From Parapedobacter defluvii (lineage in GTDB: Bacteria > Bacteroidota > Bacteroidia > Sphingobacteriales > Sphingobacteriaceae): a DNA stretch of 64,000 nucleotides. The notes beneath the pieces are model-generated. The model saw nothing but the letters and a program-made list of their open reading frames with translations, ran no database searches and had not been told where the DNA came from. The stretch covers positions 1 to 64,000 of the forward strand of contig NZ_BMIK01000001.1 of NCBI RefSeq assembly GCF_014642075.1, in the 5' to 3' direction. Both the position numbers and the translations under genes were made by a program. Positions 8,694-18,431 of the stretch are shown one piece after another. Position 1 is the first letter of the stretch. Each line of letters opens with the position of its first letter.

Positions 8694-9986
8694 ATGAAAA
8701 TGAACGACAAGATGGATGCAGTAAATCAGCCATCAGCATTTACTTCGGACAACGCACACTCGAGAAGACGCTTTTTGCAAGCTCTTGGTGTTGGGGCGGC
8801 CGCAATAGGGCTGCAACAGATCAGCTGCTCGGGAACCAAGCAGGTAGCACAAGCCAATACCGGAAGTGGAGTTATCGACCTCACTTCCATTCCGGGTTTT
8901 GAAAAGACAACCGCGGACCCGCGCGCTTCGGAAGGGTGGCAGTCGATTTCCGATCGTAAAATCAAAGTCGGACTGGTGGGACACGGTGTTTGTAAATTTG
9001 CCGTGCAATTCGGCTTTCAGGATCATCCGAATGTGGAAGTGGTGGCTGTGAGTGACCTTTTTCCGGACCGCCTTGCCGAAATGGCTAAAATCGCGCGTTG
9101 CGACCGGACCTACCCATCGCTGGAGGAAATGCTGAAAAAGGATAAAGACATCGAGGCGGTATTTTTAGCAACCGATGCTCCCAGCCATGCCCAGCATGCA
9201 ATTATGGCACTAAATCGCGGCTTGCACGTAGCTTGTGCGGTACCGGCGGTATGGGGGTCATTGGAGGATGCTGATAAACTGTATGAAGCCTGGAAAAAAA
9301 GCGGGAAGAAATACATGATGTTTGAGACTTCCGCGTATCACGAAGATGTCCACGTCATGCGTGAATTGTATAAACGTGATTTTTTCGGAAAGATCGTCTA
9401 TTCGGAGGGAGAGTATTATCATTATTTCGGTACTCCGCTGGATGGCTATCGGAATTGGCGGAACGGCTTGGTGCCTCAATGGTATCCAACACATTCCAAT
9501 GGTTATTATGTCTGTGTGACCGGCCAGCGGTTTATGGAAGTTTCTTGTTTGGGGGTACCAAGTATCCTTGAGCAATTCCAACCGCAGAATAATGTGTACA
9601 AGAATCCGTTTGGAACCGAAATAGCCACATTCCGTACAAGCGAAAATGGAATTTCGAGGATGGCTGTAAGTTGGGATACCGCCGGTTTCGGGGCCGAAGC
9701 GGGCCGGATCAGGGGTGAAAAAGGATCCTATTACAACAATCAATTTCAGGGGCTGACGGATCAGGTGCCGGCCATCAAGCGTCCGCCACTTCCACCGGGC
9801 GTTGATGCCGGTGGTCACGGCGGAGCCCATGGTCACTTAACCAATGAGTTCGTCACGGCTGTTATTCAAGATCGGGCACCTTTGGTGGATTTGCCCATTG
9901 CGCTTAACCTGACGGTATCCGGAATCGTTGCGCACCAGTCTGCGTTGAAAGGTGGAGAATGGATGAAAATACCACAATATCGATAA
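8694..9986 (+). CDS. Tat-exported Gfo/Idh/MocA-family protein with CAVP in place of EKP
   Basis: NAD(P)-binding protein predicted to act in the periplasm. A twin-arginine signal (SRRRFLQ, residues 23-29) precedes a hydrophobic stretch; Tat export suits a protein that folds around its cofactor in the cytoplasm. The Rossmann motif GLVGHG lies at 93-98. The family's usual EKP tripeptide, whose lysine is catalytic in many members, is replaced by CAVP (181-184). The C-terminal half has the Gfo/Idh alpha/beta domain. A cytosolic paralogue at 16380-17504 shares the same substitution. NAD-dependent glycosidases of this superfamily (GH109-like) also depart from EKP, so glycosidase, oxidoreductase and epimerase activities are all possible. 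Confidence 0.85.
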   Translation: MKMNDKMDAVNQPSAFTSDNAHSRRRFLQALGVGAAAIGLQQISCSGTKQVAQANTGSGVIDLTSIPGFEKTTADPRASEGWQSISDRKIKVGLVGHGVCKFAVQFGFQDHPNVEVVAVSDLFPDRLAEMAKIARCDRTYPSLEEMLKKDKDIEAVFLATDAPSHAQHAIMALNRGLHVACAVPAVWGSLEDADKLYEAWKKSGKKYMMFETSAYHEDVHVMRELYKRDFFGKIVYSEGEYYHYFGTPLDGYRNWRNGLVPQWYPTHSNGYYVCVTGQRFMEVSCLGVPSILEQFQPQNNVYKNPFGTEIATFRTSENGISRMAVSWDTAGFGAEAGRIRGEKGSYYNNQFQGLTDQVPAIKRPPLPPGVDAGGHGGAHGHLTNEFVTAVIQDRAPLVDLPIALNLTVSGIVAHQSALKGGEWMKIPQYR

Positions 9987-10059
9987 TTAGTGCAAGTTAC
10001 CAAACGGTGGATCATTTCAATTAATAGGGTCCAGTCAACGGATCCAAAGGGAGCATACT

Positions 10060-11415
10060 ATGATAAATAATTGGCCGAAATCGGCAGAAACAACGAAGAA
10101 TAACGAAAAATGGATTCCCGGGGGGGTGGTGTCACTGAACCGGAAAGCAGAGCCTAACATCTGCTTTGCGAAAGGATTAGGAAGCCGGGTATGGGACATT
10201 GAAGGGCGGGAATACATTGACTACCAAGCGGGATTTGCTGCTGCTTTCCTTGGGCACAACGACCCGGATGTCAACGCAGCTGTAGCGGATTCAATCCGGG
10301 AAAATTTAGTGTTGATGGGAGCCGGTCCAACGAACCTTGAAGGAGAGTTTGCAAAGTTGTTCTGCGCGAGCGTCCCAACGGTCGAGAAAATACAGATTAC
10401 AACAACTGGATCTGAGGCTACCTACCATGCTATCCGGATTGCACGCGCAGCAACGGGAAAGACGCATGTCATCATTATGCAAGGCGGGTATAATGGCTGG
10501 CATAACGATGTTGCAGGCAACGTGATCAGCAATTTGGAGGATGTAGGGGAACGGGTGTCGCCGGGAGAGTATCCCTTCGATCCGCTTTCGGCGGGAATTC
10601 CCGCGGAACACCGTTCGCTGATCCATGTGGTCAACTACAACGACTTGGAATCCGTCAACTACATCGTTAAGCGTTTCCCGGTAGCATGTATTCTTTTGGA
10701 ACCTGTTCTCCAAAACATTGGCATTGTAAAGCCATTGCCCGGATACCTGGAAGGCTTGCGGGAGTTGGCGGATGAACAGGGCTTCCTGTTGATATTCGAC
10801 GAGGTGAAAACTGGTTTCCGCCATGCATTGGGAGGATACCAAAGCATTTGCAAGGTAACACCGGATTTAAGTACTTTTGGAAAAGCCGTTGCCAACGGTT
10901 ATCCATTCGGGGTCATTGGGGGCAAGGCCAAATACATGGATTATTTTGTGCATCCGTCCCGGGATAAACGGGTGCTGATAGCGGGAACATTTAATGCGCA
11001 TCCCATGACCACCGTTGCGGCCATTGCTACACTACGCAAACTTTCTTCTCCAACGTTTGGCGTGTATGAACATGTAAACAAACTTGGGCGTATGTTGGAA
11101 ACGGGGTTGAATGACATTTTCTCGGATTTTGACAAGCCGTTTTACGTGGCTCGGCAGGGGTCTGCATTCTGTGTGTATTTCATGGATCACGCCCCGGTAG
11201 ATTACCATGACTTGGCATCAAATCATGACTTCGCCTTCGACAGATCCTACCGCATGCAGCTCATCGAAGCAGGTATCTTCAATTTTCCGCTTCCGATAAA
11301 GCAAGGCAGTATCTCGTATGCGCATTCGGTATCCGACATTGAAGAAACACTCGAGAAGACCAAGAAGGTAGTAGGTAAATTAATCGAAAAACAAAAGGTA
11401 GCGACAACAATTTAG
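10060..11415 (+). CDS. Class III PLP aminotransferase, glutamate-1-semialdehyde aminomutase-like
   Basis: PLP enzyme that either removes or moves an amino group. Seen: the phosphate-binding GSEA (117-120) followed by [13 protein letters not shown], the YNGWHN loop, the cofactor aspartate in FDEVKTGFR (D247), and the Schiff-base lysine in [12 protein letters not shown] (K275). The overall pattern is closest to HemL-like aminomutases, but its place inside a catabolic operon makes a haem role unlikely. It has a good AAAGGGAG site before the ATG. A neighbouring amidohydrolase could supply a free amine as substrate. Length 451 is normal. Substrate and direction are inferred only. Confidence 0.88.
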   Translation: MINNWPKSAETTKNNEKWIPGGVVSLNRKAEPNICFAKGLGSRVWDIEGREYIDYQAGFAAAFLGHNDPDVNAAVADSIRENLVLMGAGPTNLEGEFAKLFCASVPTVEKIQITTTGSEATYHAIRIARAATGKTHVIIMQGGYNGWHNDVAGNVISNLEDVGERVSPGEYPFDPLSAGIPAEHRSLIHVVNYNDLESVNYIVKRFPVACILLEPVLQNIGIVKPLPGYLEGLRELADEQGFLLIFDEVKTGFRHALGGYQSICKVTPDLSTFGKAVANGYPFGVIGGKAKYMDYFVHPSRDKRVLIAGTFNAHPMTTVAAIATLRKLSSPTFGVYEHVNKLGRMLETGLNDIFSDFDKPFYVARQGSAFCVYFMDHAPVDYHDLASNHDFAFDRSYRMQLIEAGIFNFPLPIKQGSISYAHSVSDIEETLEKTKKVVGKLIEKQKVATTI

Positions 11416-11429
11416 GTACGAGCGAACCG

Positions 11430-12608
11430 ATGAAAATCACGTCTATAGAAACGCATGTCTGCAATGCACGGATGCGCAATTGGATATTTGTAAAGGTGGT
11501 AACGGACCAGCCGGGGCTGTGGGGATGGGGAGAGGCAACGCTTGAATGGCATACCCGTGCCGTGGTTGGTGCGGTTGAAGACATTTCCCAGCTTCTTGTC
11601 GGGGAGGATCCCCGCCGCATCGAGCACCTGTGGCAGATGATGTACCGTCAGCATTTTTGGCACGGCAACGGTGTGGTGCGTGGCACGGCCATCAGCGGGA
11701 TCGACATCGCCCTATGGGATATCCTTGGGAAGATTCACGGCGTACCCTGCCACGAGCTTTGGGGCGGGCGGGTACGGGACTACATCCGGCTATACTGCCA
11801 TTTGGGTGGGGGTAGAATGGAAGACTTCTACCAAACCAGACCCGATGATGCCAAACGTTTCGGCGAACTGGCCCTGCAGGCGGTTGAAGAAGGATTCACA
11901 GCGTTCAAGTCGATGGCTGTCCCCGAAACGATGCCGCTGGAAGGGCTTGTTCCGATCCGGTATGCCGAGGCGTGTGTCAGATCCATGCGCGAGGCAGTAG
12001 GCGATAACATTGATATTATGGTGGATTGCCACGCACGGCCCAGCCCGCTTATGGGGATGCAATTTGCGAAAGCATTGGAACCCTATGGCCTGTATTTTTT
12101 CGAGGAACCTTGTTGGCCGGAGACGATGGATGACCTGGCGCTGATTCAGCGGGCAGTTGCCACTCCGATTGCCAGTGGCGAGCGGTTGATCACCGTGCAT
12201 GCCTTCCGTGAATTGCTTGAAAAACGCGCCGTTAGTGTGATCCAGCCGGATATTACGCATTGCGGAGGATTGAGCGAAGTCCGGAAGATTGCGGCAATGG
12301 CGGAGGCCTATCGGGTGGCGGTTGCCCCACATAACCCGCAGGGCCCGGTCAGTACAGCCGCGTCCATTGAGTTCGGTTTCGCCACTCCGATGTATAGCAT
12401 TTGTGAAAGTGTGCATCAAGATGTCCCTTGGCGGGAAGATGTAGTGAGTGAAGGTTTCTCGGTCGAGCGGAAAGGCCGTATTGTACGCCCGAGTACCCGG
12501 CCCGGATTAGGTATTGAAATCGATGAAAATGAAATCAAAAAACATCCGTTCGAACAGGAAGTGCTGCAGCGGACGTTTTATAAAGACGGCAGTGTAGGCG
12601 ATTGGTAA
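11430..12608 (+). CDS. Enolase-superfamily sugar-acid dehydratase (galactonate dehydratase-like)
   Basis: Likely removes water from an aldonate to give a 2-keto-3-deoxy sugar acid. Metal ligands and catalytic residues typical of the D-galactonate dehydratase branch of the mandelate racemase subgroup are visible: D199-C-H201 (DCHAR), E225 in FFEEP, E251 in SGER, and H301 in APHNPQGP. The N-terminal capping domain is complete ([22 protein letters not shown]). 392 residues, normal. It lies 14 bases after the aminotransferase gene. In D-galactonate dehydratase the D-x-H motif reads DFHGR, so the exact substrate here may differ. Confidence 0.88.
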   Translation: MKITSIETHVCNARMRNWIFVKVVTDQPGLWGWGEATLEWHTRAVVGAVEDISQLLVGEDPRRIEHLWQMMYRQHFWHGNGVVRGTAISGIDIALWDILGKIHGVPCHELWGGRVRDYIRLYCHLGGGRMEDFYQTRPDDAKRFGELALQAVEEGFTAFKSMAVPETMPLEGLVPIRYAEACVRSMREAVGDNIDIMVDCHARPSPLMGMQFAKALEPYGLYFFEEPCWPETMDDLALIQRAVATPIASGERLITVHAFRELLEKRAVSVIQPDITHCGGLSEVRKIAAMAEAYRVAVAPHNPQGPVSTAASIEFGFATPMYSICESVHQDVPWREDVVSEGFSVERKGRIVRPSTRPGLGIEIDENEIKKHPFEQEVLQRTFYKDGSVGDW

Positions 12609-12621
12609 ACACAATACATCG

Positions 12622-13389
12622 ATGAACAAAAACTTAAAATACCAAACCGCAGCCATTACCGGTGGTTTGGGAGACATTGGCAAAGCTATTTGCCTGGCGT
12701 TTGCACGGAATGGCACCTCCATTGCCTTGTGCGATATCCGACCGTCCGAAGAGGCGGCTGCCTTCCTTTCGTTATTGGGCGATAGTTGCGGGGTCGAATG
12801 CACGTACCACCAGGTGGATGTAGCCGATCCGAACCAGGTGAAAAGTTGGCTGGGAGTTGTTTCAGGCCAATTGGGGATCCCAAACGTGGTTGTTGCCAAT
12901 GCCGCGCGGGTTACGCTTGCGCCTGCGCTGGAAATTACGCCGGAACAATGGAATCAGGAAATCAACGTGAATTTGAACGGTGCTTTTTACATGATCCAGG
13001 AAGCGGCACGCCTCATGGTTAATGGGGGCATTCCCGGCCACATGGTACTCATCGGCAGTTGGGCTGCACATCAGGTGCACCTGGACATGCCCGCTTACAG
13101 CGTAGCCAAGGCGGCTTTGCGCATGCTCTGTAAATGCATGGCGTTGGAATTGGCTCCAAAGGGGATTTTGGTTAACGAAGTTGCCCCCGGTTATGTACAG
13201 GCTGGCCTGAGTGGAAAGATCTGGAAGGAACGGCCGGATTTGTGCGAACAGGCTGCTGCCAGGGTGCCTACCGGGAATTTCATCAGCCCCGAAGCGGTAG
13301 CTGAAGAAGTGCTGCACCTGTGCCGTCCGGAAAACAGGAACATCACCGGATCGACGTTGCTGATGGATGGGGGATTGTCATTATCTTAA
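12622..13389 (+). CDS. Short-chain dehydrogenase/reductase
   Basis: NAD(P)-dependent SDR, cytosolic. The cofactor glycines are in TGGLGDIG (13-20), the NAA motif is at 93-95, and the catalytic set is S146, Y159 and K163 (YSVAK). 255 residues, standard classical SDR. Next to the dehydratase it could oxidise or reduce a 2-keto-3-deoxy acid, as SDRs do in the non-phosphorylating L-fucose and L-rhamnose routes; that is inference from context. Start codon follows the dehydratase stop by 13 bases. Confidence 0.9.
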   Translation: MNKNLKYQTAAITGGLGDIGKAICLAFARNGTSIALCDIRPSEEAAAFLSLLGDSCGVECTYHQVDVADPNQVKSWLGVVSGQLGIPNVVVANAARVTLAPALEITPEQWNQEINVNLNGAFYMIQEAARLMVNGGIPGHMVLIGSWAAHQVHLDMPAYSVAKAALRMLCKCMALELAPKGILVNEVAPGYVQAGLSGKIWKERPDLCEQAAARVPTGNFISPEAVAEEVLHLCRPENRNITGSTLLMDGGLSLS

Positions 13390-13397
13390 AATCGTAC

Positions 13398-14780
13398 ATG
13401 GGAACACGCTACGGAAACGAAACCGCGAATACAGCTTTTTTTGGATTAATCGGGGTTTCACGGCGGGAAATCAATCCGCCATTGGGTATCTATGCGCGCA
13501 ACTGGGGCGCAGGTTCAACCGATATTTCCGTTGGTTTTCACCGGCCGTTGACGCTTACCTGCTTGACCTTCCAGACGTATGCCGGAGAGCAGCCGCTGGT
13601 ACTGATCGGGGCCGATTTGGGTTGGTGGAAAAGCGCGGCGGACGAACTGAAATTGCGGAAAGGCATTCTCGATTCACTGGGGCTGGAGGAATCCCGGTTG
13701 ATGTTTTGCCTATCCCATACCCATGCAGGCCCCAGTTTGTCTACTGCCGATGCGGACAAACCGGGTGGTGAGTGGGTTGAACCTTATCTTGGCCAGTTGA
13801 AGGAAAAGGCGGTCGATGCCGTTCTGGAAGCACTTAACGCGGCTGCTTTGTCGACGTTGGAATGGCGATACGGAACCTGTGACCTGGCGACGAATCGTGA
13901 CTTGCCAATTGAACAGGAACGACGCGTAGTGGTCGGTTTTAATCCAACGGCGGAAGCAGACGATACGCTGCTCATCGGGCGGGTCACGGATGCCGATGGA
14001 AATGTGACGGCTACCCTGGTGAACTATGCATGCCATCCCACGACACTGGCGTGGGACAATCGGCTCCTGTCCCCGGATTACGTGGGCGCCATGCGCGAAT
14101 TGGTTGAAAGCCGCACCGGTGGTTTGGTGCTGTTCCTGCAGGGTGCTTCCGGCGAGTTGGCACCGGCGGAGCAATACGTAGGTGACACCGAAGTAGCGGA
14201 CGCACACGGACGTCGGCTGGGTTACGCCGTACTTGCAACGTTAGAAGGCATGGGAAACAAAGAAACCATATTGAACTACAGCCACGTGGTGGAGTCGGGT
14301 GCGTCATTGGCCGTATGGAACCGGCGGAAGATGGCCCCTTCGGCGCAGATAGCAGCCGTACGATCGCAGGTAGCTATGCGGTTGAAAGATATGCCCACTT
14401 TATCTGAAATCGAAGCTCAGTGGTTGGCCTGTACAGATCTGGTACTGAAAGAACGATTGTGGCGGAAGAAAGAGATCCGGAAAACGGTGGGTGAAGGGGA
14501 TACTTCCGCCATGCCCCTGTGGGTGTGGCGTATCGGGAATGCCTGTTTGGTGGGGCAGCCCAATGAGGCGTATTCCGGTTATCAGCAATCGGTACGTGCC
14601 GCATGTGCTCCGGTGCCAGTCTCGGTGATCAATATTGTCAATGGCTATGCGGGTTACCTTCCTCCCGAAGACCGGTATGGTGACGACATGTATGCCGTTT
14701 GGCAAACTCCTTTTGCTGCCGGCGCGCTGGAGCAACTGGAGAAACAGACCATCGATCTATTGAAGCAGATTTTAAGTTAA
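13398..14780 (+). CDS. Neutral/alkaline ceramidase-like amidohydrolase, cytosolic and single-domain
   Basis: Predicted Zn-dependent amide hydrolase. From the ATG at 13398, just after the SDR stop at 13389, the protein has 460 residues and no signal peptide; an in-frame upstream start at 13320 would overlap the SDR gene. Family features are present: INPPLG near the N-terminus, SHTHAGP (H107/H109), NYACHPTTL (H213), QGASGELAP (248-256), E390 in QPNEAYSGY and the tyrosines of NGYAGY. These match the Zn-ligand positions of bacterial neutral ceramidase. It is much shorter than true ceramidases and lacks their C-terminal domain. Inside a sugar-acid operon it more likely cleaves an N-acyl amino sugar or similar amide than ceramide. 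Confidence 0.8.
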   Translation: MGTRYGNETANTAFFGLIGVSRREINPPLGIYARNWGAGSTDISVGFHRPLTLTCLTFQTYAGEQPLVLIGADLGWWKSAADELKLRKGILDSLGLEESRLMFCLSHTHAGPSLSTADADKPGGEWVEPYLGQLKEKAVDAVLEALNAAALSTLEWRYGTCDLATNRDLPIEQERRVVVGFNPTAEADDTLLIGRVTDADGNVTATLVNYACHPTTLAWDNRLLSPDYVGAMRELVESRTGGLVLFLQGASGELAPAEQYVGDTEVADAHGRRLGYAVLATLEGMGNKETILNYSHVVESGASLAVWNRRKMAPSAQIAAVRSQVAMRLKDMPTLSEIEAQWLACTDLVLKERLWRKKEIRKTVGEGDTSAMPLWVWRIGNACLVGQPNEAYSGYQQSVRAACAPVPVSVINIVNGYAGYLPPEDRYGDDMYAVWQTPFAAGALEQLEKQTIDLLKQILS

Positions 14781-14792
14781 CTTTTTGACCCA

Positions 14793-16364
14793 ATGGTTTC
14801 TAATTTTACAACACTTGATATGTTAATATTTGCGGTCTACTTGCTGGGGATCGTAGGCCTTGGTGTGTTTGCCTCTCGCAAAGGCAAGGATACCAATCGA
14901 GATTATTTTTTGGCGGGCGATAAGCTTCCCTGGTGGATGGTGGGAGGGAGTATTATTGCTGCAAATATCAGCAGCCACCAACTTGTGGGTGTAATGGGGG
15001 TGGCATATGACCGTGGGTTTGTGGCAATGGTGGTGGAGTGGGGCGCTATTCTGATTGGTTTTAATGCGTTGTTATGGATTTTTCTTCCTTTTTATTTGCG
15101 CAATGGCTTTTACACTATGCCAGAATTTTTGCAGCGGCGATTTGGGGCGACATCGAAGACCATTTATGCACTGTTGGTATTGCTTACCTATATTTTTGTC
15201 GAGATCAGTGCCGTACTTTATCTCGGTGCGCTTTCGCTTCATGCATTGCTGGGCATCCCAATGTCTACAAGTGTAATCGCTCTTGCAGTGGCTACGGGAG
15301 TCTATACCGTTTTGGGAGGCCTTAGGGCTGTTATCTGGACGGAAATGGTGCAACTGGGCGTATTGATTCTGGGTATGATTGCGCTTTCTTTTACAACCAT
15401 TGACGCTGCGGGCGGGTTTTCGGCGGTGCTCGAAACTACAAAAGATTGGAAATTGATGATGCCAGCAGACGATCCGGATTTTCCGTGGACAATGTACTTG
15501 GGAGGGTTGTTATGTATCAGTGTGTTCTATAACGCGACGAATCAATTCATCGTGCAACGGACGCTGGCGGCAAAAAACGAATGGCATGCGCGGATGGGCG
15601 TGATTTTCGGTGATTATCTCAAATTTCTATTGCCGTTTTTAATTATTTTTCCTGCATTGGTAGCTCCTAAGTTGTTTCCCGATCTGGAGAAACCAGATTT
15701 GCTTTTCGCGATGTTGGTAGAACACTTGCTTCCCACGGGGCTGGTTGGGCTTGTGATGGCGGGGTTGATTGCGGCGGTCATGTCACATCTGTCCGGGGCA
15801 ATCAATTCATGTACCACGATCTTGACGATGGATGTTTATTTGCCTTATATCCGCCCGAAAGCAACCGAAAAAGATTCCGTTCAATTTGGGAGGTTGTCTG
15901 GGATGGTGGTAATTGTATTGGGGATTGTATGCACGGGTTTATTGGCATTATATTCTGAGAAGCCGATATTTATCTATTTGATGAATGCATATGGCTATTT
16001 TACACCGGGTATTGCCACAATGTTTTTATTGGGGATTTTGTGGAAACGGACAACGCATGCCGGTGCGATTTCTGCAGGGTTGCTTACCGTTCCGCTTTCG
16101 CTTGCACTCGAATTTGCCTTTCCCGAAATGTCGTTTTTCAATCGTACAGGTATCGTGTTTTGGAGCTGTATGGCCGTTTGTGCACTAATCAGTTTCGTGA
16201 CGAAACCGAAAACGGATGCGGAGTTGACTGGCCTTATTTGGAACAAAAGCAGTTTATCGCTACGCCCCGAGGAACGGGTCCAGCAACGGGGGCTACGAAA
16301 TCCGTTTATCTGGTGGGCGCTGATTACGGTGGTTGTGTTATTCTTTTATGTCAAATTTGCTTAA
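14793..16364 (+). CDS. Sodium:solute symporter (SSS family), PUL1
   Basis: Inner-membrane Na+-coupled importer that would carry the periplasmic product of this locus into the cytosol. It has 523 residues and about 13-14 hydrophobic helices. Family marks include the N-terminal DYFLAGDKLPWWMVGGSI, the helix with ISSHQLVGV, and GLIAAVMSHLSGAINS, which resembles the Na+ site region of SGLT-type carriers. It sits 12 bases after the amidohydrolase gene. The neighbouring cytosolic enzymes suggest the cargo is a mono- or disaccharide-like acid or amide. Confidence 0.9.
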   Translation: MVSNFTTLDMLIFAVYLLGIVGLGVFASRKGKDTNRDYFLAGDKLPWWMVGGSIIAANISSHQLVGVMGVAYDRGFVAMVVEWGAILIGFNALLWIFLPFYLRNGFYTMPEFLQRRFGATSKTIYALLVLLTYIFVEISAVLYLGALSLHALLGIPMSTSVIALAVATGVYTVLGGLRAVIWTEMVQLGVLILGMIALSFTTIDAAGGFSAVLETTKDWKLMMPADDPDFPWTMYLGGLLCISVFYNATNQFIVQRTLAAKNEWHARMGVIFGDYLKFLLPFLIIFPALVAPKLFPDLEKPDLLFAMLVEHLLPTGLVGLVMAGLIAAVMSHLSGAINSCTTILTMDVYLPYIRPKATEKDSVQFGRLSGMVVIVLGIVCTGLLALYSEKPIFIYLMNAYGYFTPGIATMFLLGILWKRTTHAGAISAGLLTVPLSLALEFAFPEMSFFNRTGIVFWSCMAVCALISFVTKPKTDAELTGLIWNKSSLSLRPEERVQQRGLRNPFIWWALITVVVLFFYVKFA

Positions 16365-16379
16365 TACGATAAGGAACAG

Positions 16380-17504
16380 ATGCAGGTTAACGATCAGATA
16401 CGTATCGGGGTAGTGGGAGGGGGATTCGGTACCAGCTTTTATTTTCACCTTCACCCTCACAGTAAGGTAGAAGCCGTGGCGGCAATGTTACCCGAAGAGC
16501 GGGTTAGGCTACAGTCGACTTATGCGTGTTCAAAAGTCTATGGGTCACTGACCGAGCTGCTTAAAGATCCGTGCGTAGATGCGGTTGCGCTATTTACTCC
16601 CGCGCCGCTGCATGCACAGCATTCCGTGGAAGCACTTCATGCAGGAAAACACGTAATGTGTGCGGTCCCAGTGGGATTGAGTGTCGAAGAGTGCGCGATG
16701 GTAAAAGAAGCGGTCCGGCAAACTGGACTTACCTACATGATGGCCGAAACAAGTGTCTACCGGCAGGACACAATCTCTGCCAAACAGTTTTTCCGCGATG
16801 GTTTATTCGGTGAGCTGATGGCAGCGGAAGCAACCTACCACCATCCGGGATTGGAAGACTATTTTTTTGATGCGATGGGAAAACCTACCTGGAGACATGG
16901 GCTGCCACCGATGCTATACGGTACCCACTGCACTTCCTTTTTGATTGGGGTTACCGGTGAGCGCTTGGCATCCGTAAACTGCATCGGTTGGGGGGATGAT
17001 AGCGCGCTGTTGAAAGGGAATCGGTATAACAACCCTTTCTGGAATGAAACGGCCTTGTTCAAGAGCGAACGGGGAATTGCGTTTCGCGTAAATATCAGTT
17101 GGAAAGGTGCGTTGCTTCCAACGGAGCGATGCGAATGGCATGGAGAAAAAATGAGCTTTTACAGTAAAGACCCCCGGGGTGTGGACGCTTTGGTGGTGAA
17201 GAGAACCCGGGCCATAGGGGCCGATGATGCAGGATTCCTTACCCATGAGCCATCCGTTGAATCTTACCGGCAACCGCTGTGGTGGCAAACTGAACTGTTA
17301 CCTGAATCCCTTCGGATAGATAGCGGGCACTACGGATCCCATACGTTTATCACCCACGAATTTGTGAACGCTTTGATTCAGGGACGTGAGCCTGAGGTGG
17401 GAATCGAAGAAGCCATTGCTTATACCCTGCCGGGCATTGTAGCCCATGACTCAGCGTTGAGGGGTGGAGAGAGTTTAGCAGTTCCTACTTTTGACCAATT
17501 ATAA
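16380..17504 (+). CDS. Cytosolic Gfo/Idh/MocA-family protein with CAVP in place of EKP
   Basis: Paralogue of the Tat-exported protein at 8694-9986 but without a signal peptide. Rossmann motif GVVGGGFG at 10-17. The catalytic EKP site reads CAVP (94-97), as in the exported copy, and the two also share HAQH before it, METS/FETS after it, GVTG/CVTG and a closing DSALRGGE/QSALKGGE motif. 374 residues. Possible roles: sugar dehydrogenase feeding the lactonase encoded next, epimerase, or NAD-dependent glycosidase. The pair suggests related chemistry on both sides of the inner membrane. Confidence 0.85.
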   Translation: MQVNDQIRIGVVGGGFGTSFYFHLHPHSKVEAVAAMLPEERVRLQSTYACSKVYGSLTELLKDPCVDAVALFTPAPLHAQHSVEALHAGKHVMCAVPVGLSVEECAMVKEAVRQTGLTYMMAETSVYRQDTISAKQFFRDGLFGELMAAEATYHHPGLEDYFFDAMGKPTWRHGLPPMLYGTHCTSFLIGVTGERLASVNCIGWGDDSALLKGNRYNNPFWNETALFKSERGIAFRVNISWKGALLPTERCEWHGEKMSFYSKDPRGVDALVVKRTRAIGADDAGFLTHEPSVESYRQPLWWQTELLPESLRIDSGHYGSHTFITHEFVNALIQGREPEVGIEEAIAYTLPGIVAHDSALRGGESLAVPTFDQL

Positions 17505-17513
17505 CCATGGGGC

Positions 17514-18431
17514 ATGGGAAATCTCGAAAACAAATGGCAAATAGCCGTTCCGGTTGCCTGTACGCTCGGCGAAGGCCCCATTTGGGAATCGCATTTGAAT
17601 CGACTGCTTTGGGTGGATATTTTAGAGGGGGTGATCCATGAATGGTATCCGGATTCAGGCATTCACCGGGCAAACCAATTTCCGTTTAAGATAGGAGCCA
17701 TCGTATTTAACGCCGACGGCGCGATAATCGCCGCAACGGACCAGGGCTTTGTCTGGATCGACTTGGATACAAAAAAGACGGAAGTGATTGCCAACCCCGA
17801 GGCAGACCTCCCGGACAATCGCTTCAATGACGGAAAGTGCGACGTTATGGGAAGATTTTGGGCGGGTACGATGGATGGCATAAACGGCCAACCTGGAGCA
17901 GGCAAACTGTACATGTTAGATCACGACGGCAGCGTTGATGTAAAAATCGATCCGGTTAGCTGCTCAAATGGATTGGCGTGGAATCATGACAACAGCGTAT
18001 TTTATTACATTGACACACCATCCCGACAAGTTGTTGCGTTCGATTTTGAGGCGGAAAACGGTGGGATTACCAACAGCAGGACAGCCATCCAGATTCCTGA
18101 AACCGAAGGCTTGCCCGACGGCATGGCTATTGACAAAGAGGGAATGCTTTGGACCGCATTGTGGGGAGGAGGTAAGGTGGCCAGGTGGAATCCCCAAACG
18201 GGAGAGAAAATAGGGGAAATCCCACTTCCCGTCACCCAGGTAACCTCCTGTGCTTTTGGTGGGAAAGACCTGAACGACCTGTACATCACGTCGGCCAAGG
18301 TCAATTTGGATGCTGACAGCTTAGCAAATCAACCGTATGCCGGTTGTTTGTTTGTCGTCAAAGAATTATTTATCAGCGGATATGAGCCGCATCGCTTTTT
18401 AGCAAAAAGAAAGGCCAATCGATCGCATTAG
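17514..18431 (+). CDS. SMP-30/gluconolactonase-family lactonase
   Basis: Six-bladed beta-propeller hydrolase that opens sugar lactones using a divalent metal. Seen: GEGPIWE near the N-terminus (metal Glu), PDNRFNDGKCDVMGRFWAGTMD, SNGLAWNHDN, and LPDGMAIDKEGMLWTALWGG, which together supply the usual Glu-Asn-Asn-Asp metal set. 305 residues, standard, cytosolic. As the last gene of PUL1, 9 bases after the Gfo/Idh gene, it fits hydrolysis of a lactone made by sugar oxidation upstream of the dehydratase. Its 3' end overlaps, on the opposite strand, a relic of an ABC permease gene. Confidence 0.9.
   Translation: MGNLENKWQIAVPVACTLGEGPIWESHLNRLLWVDILEGVIHEWYPDSGIHRANQFPFKIGAIVFNADGAIIAATDQGFVWIDLDTKKTEVIANPEADLPDNRFNDGKCDVMGRFWAGTMDGINGQPGAGKLYMLDHDGSVDVKIDPVSCSNGLAWNHDNSVFYYIDTPSRQVVAFDFEAENGGITNSRTAIQIPETEGLPDGMAIDKEGMLWTALWGGGKVARWNPQTGEKIGEIPLPVTQVTSCAFGGKDLNDLYITSAKVNLDADSLANQPYAGCLFVVKELFISGYEPHRFLAKRKANRSH

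Noticed and set aside
9258-9836. 192-codon minus-strand frame opposite the Tat-exported Gfo/Idh gene
   Set aside because: The plus-strand gene has full domain support; the antisense product has no recognisable motif, signal or start context.
11790-12419. 209-codon minus-strand frame opposite the dehydratase gene
   Set aside because: It lies entirely inside a well-supported enolase-superfamily gene and its product looks random.
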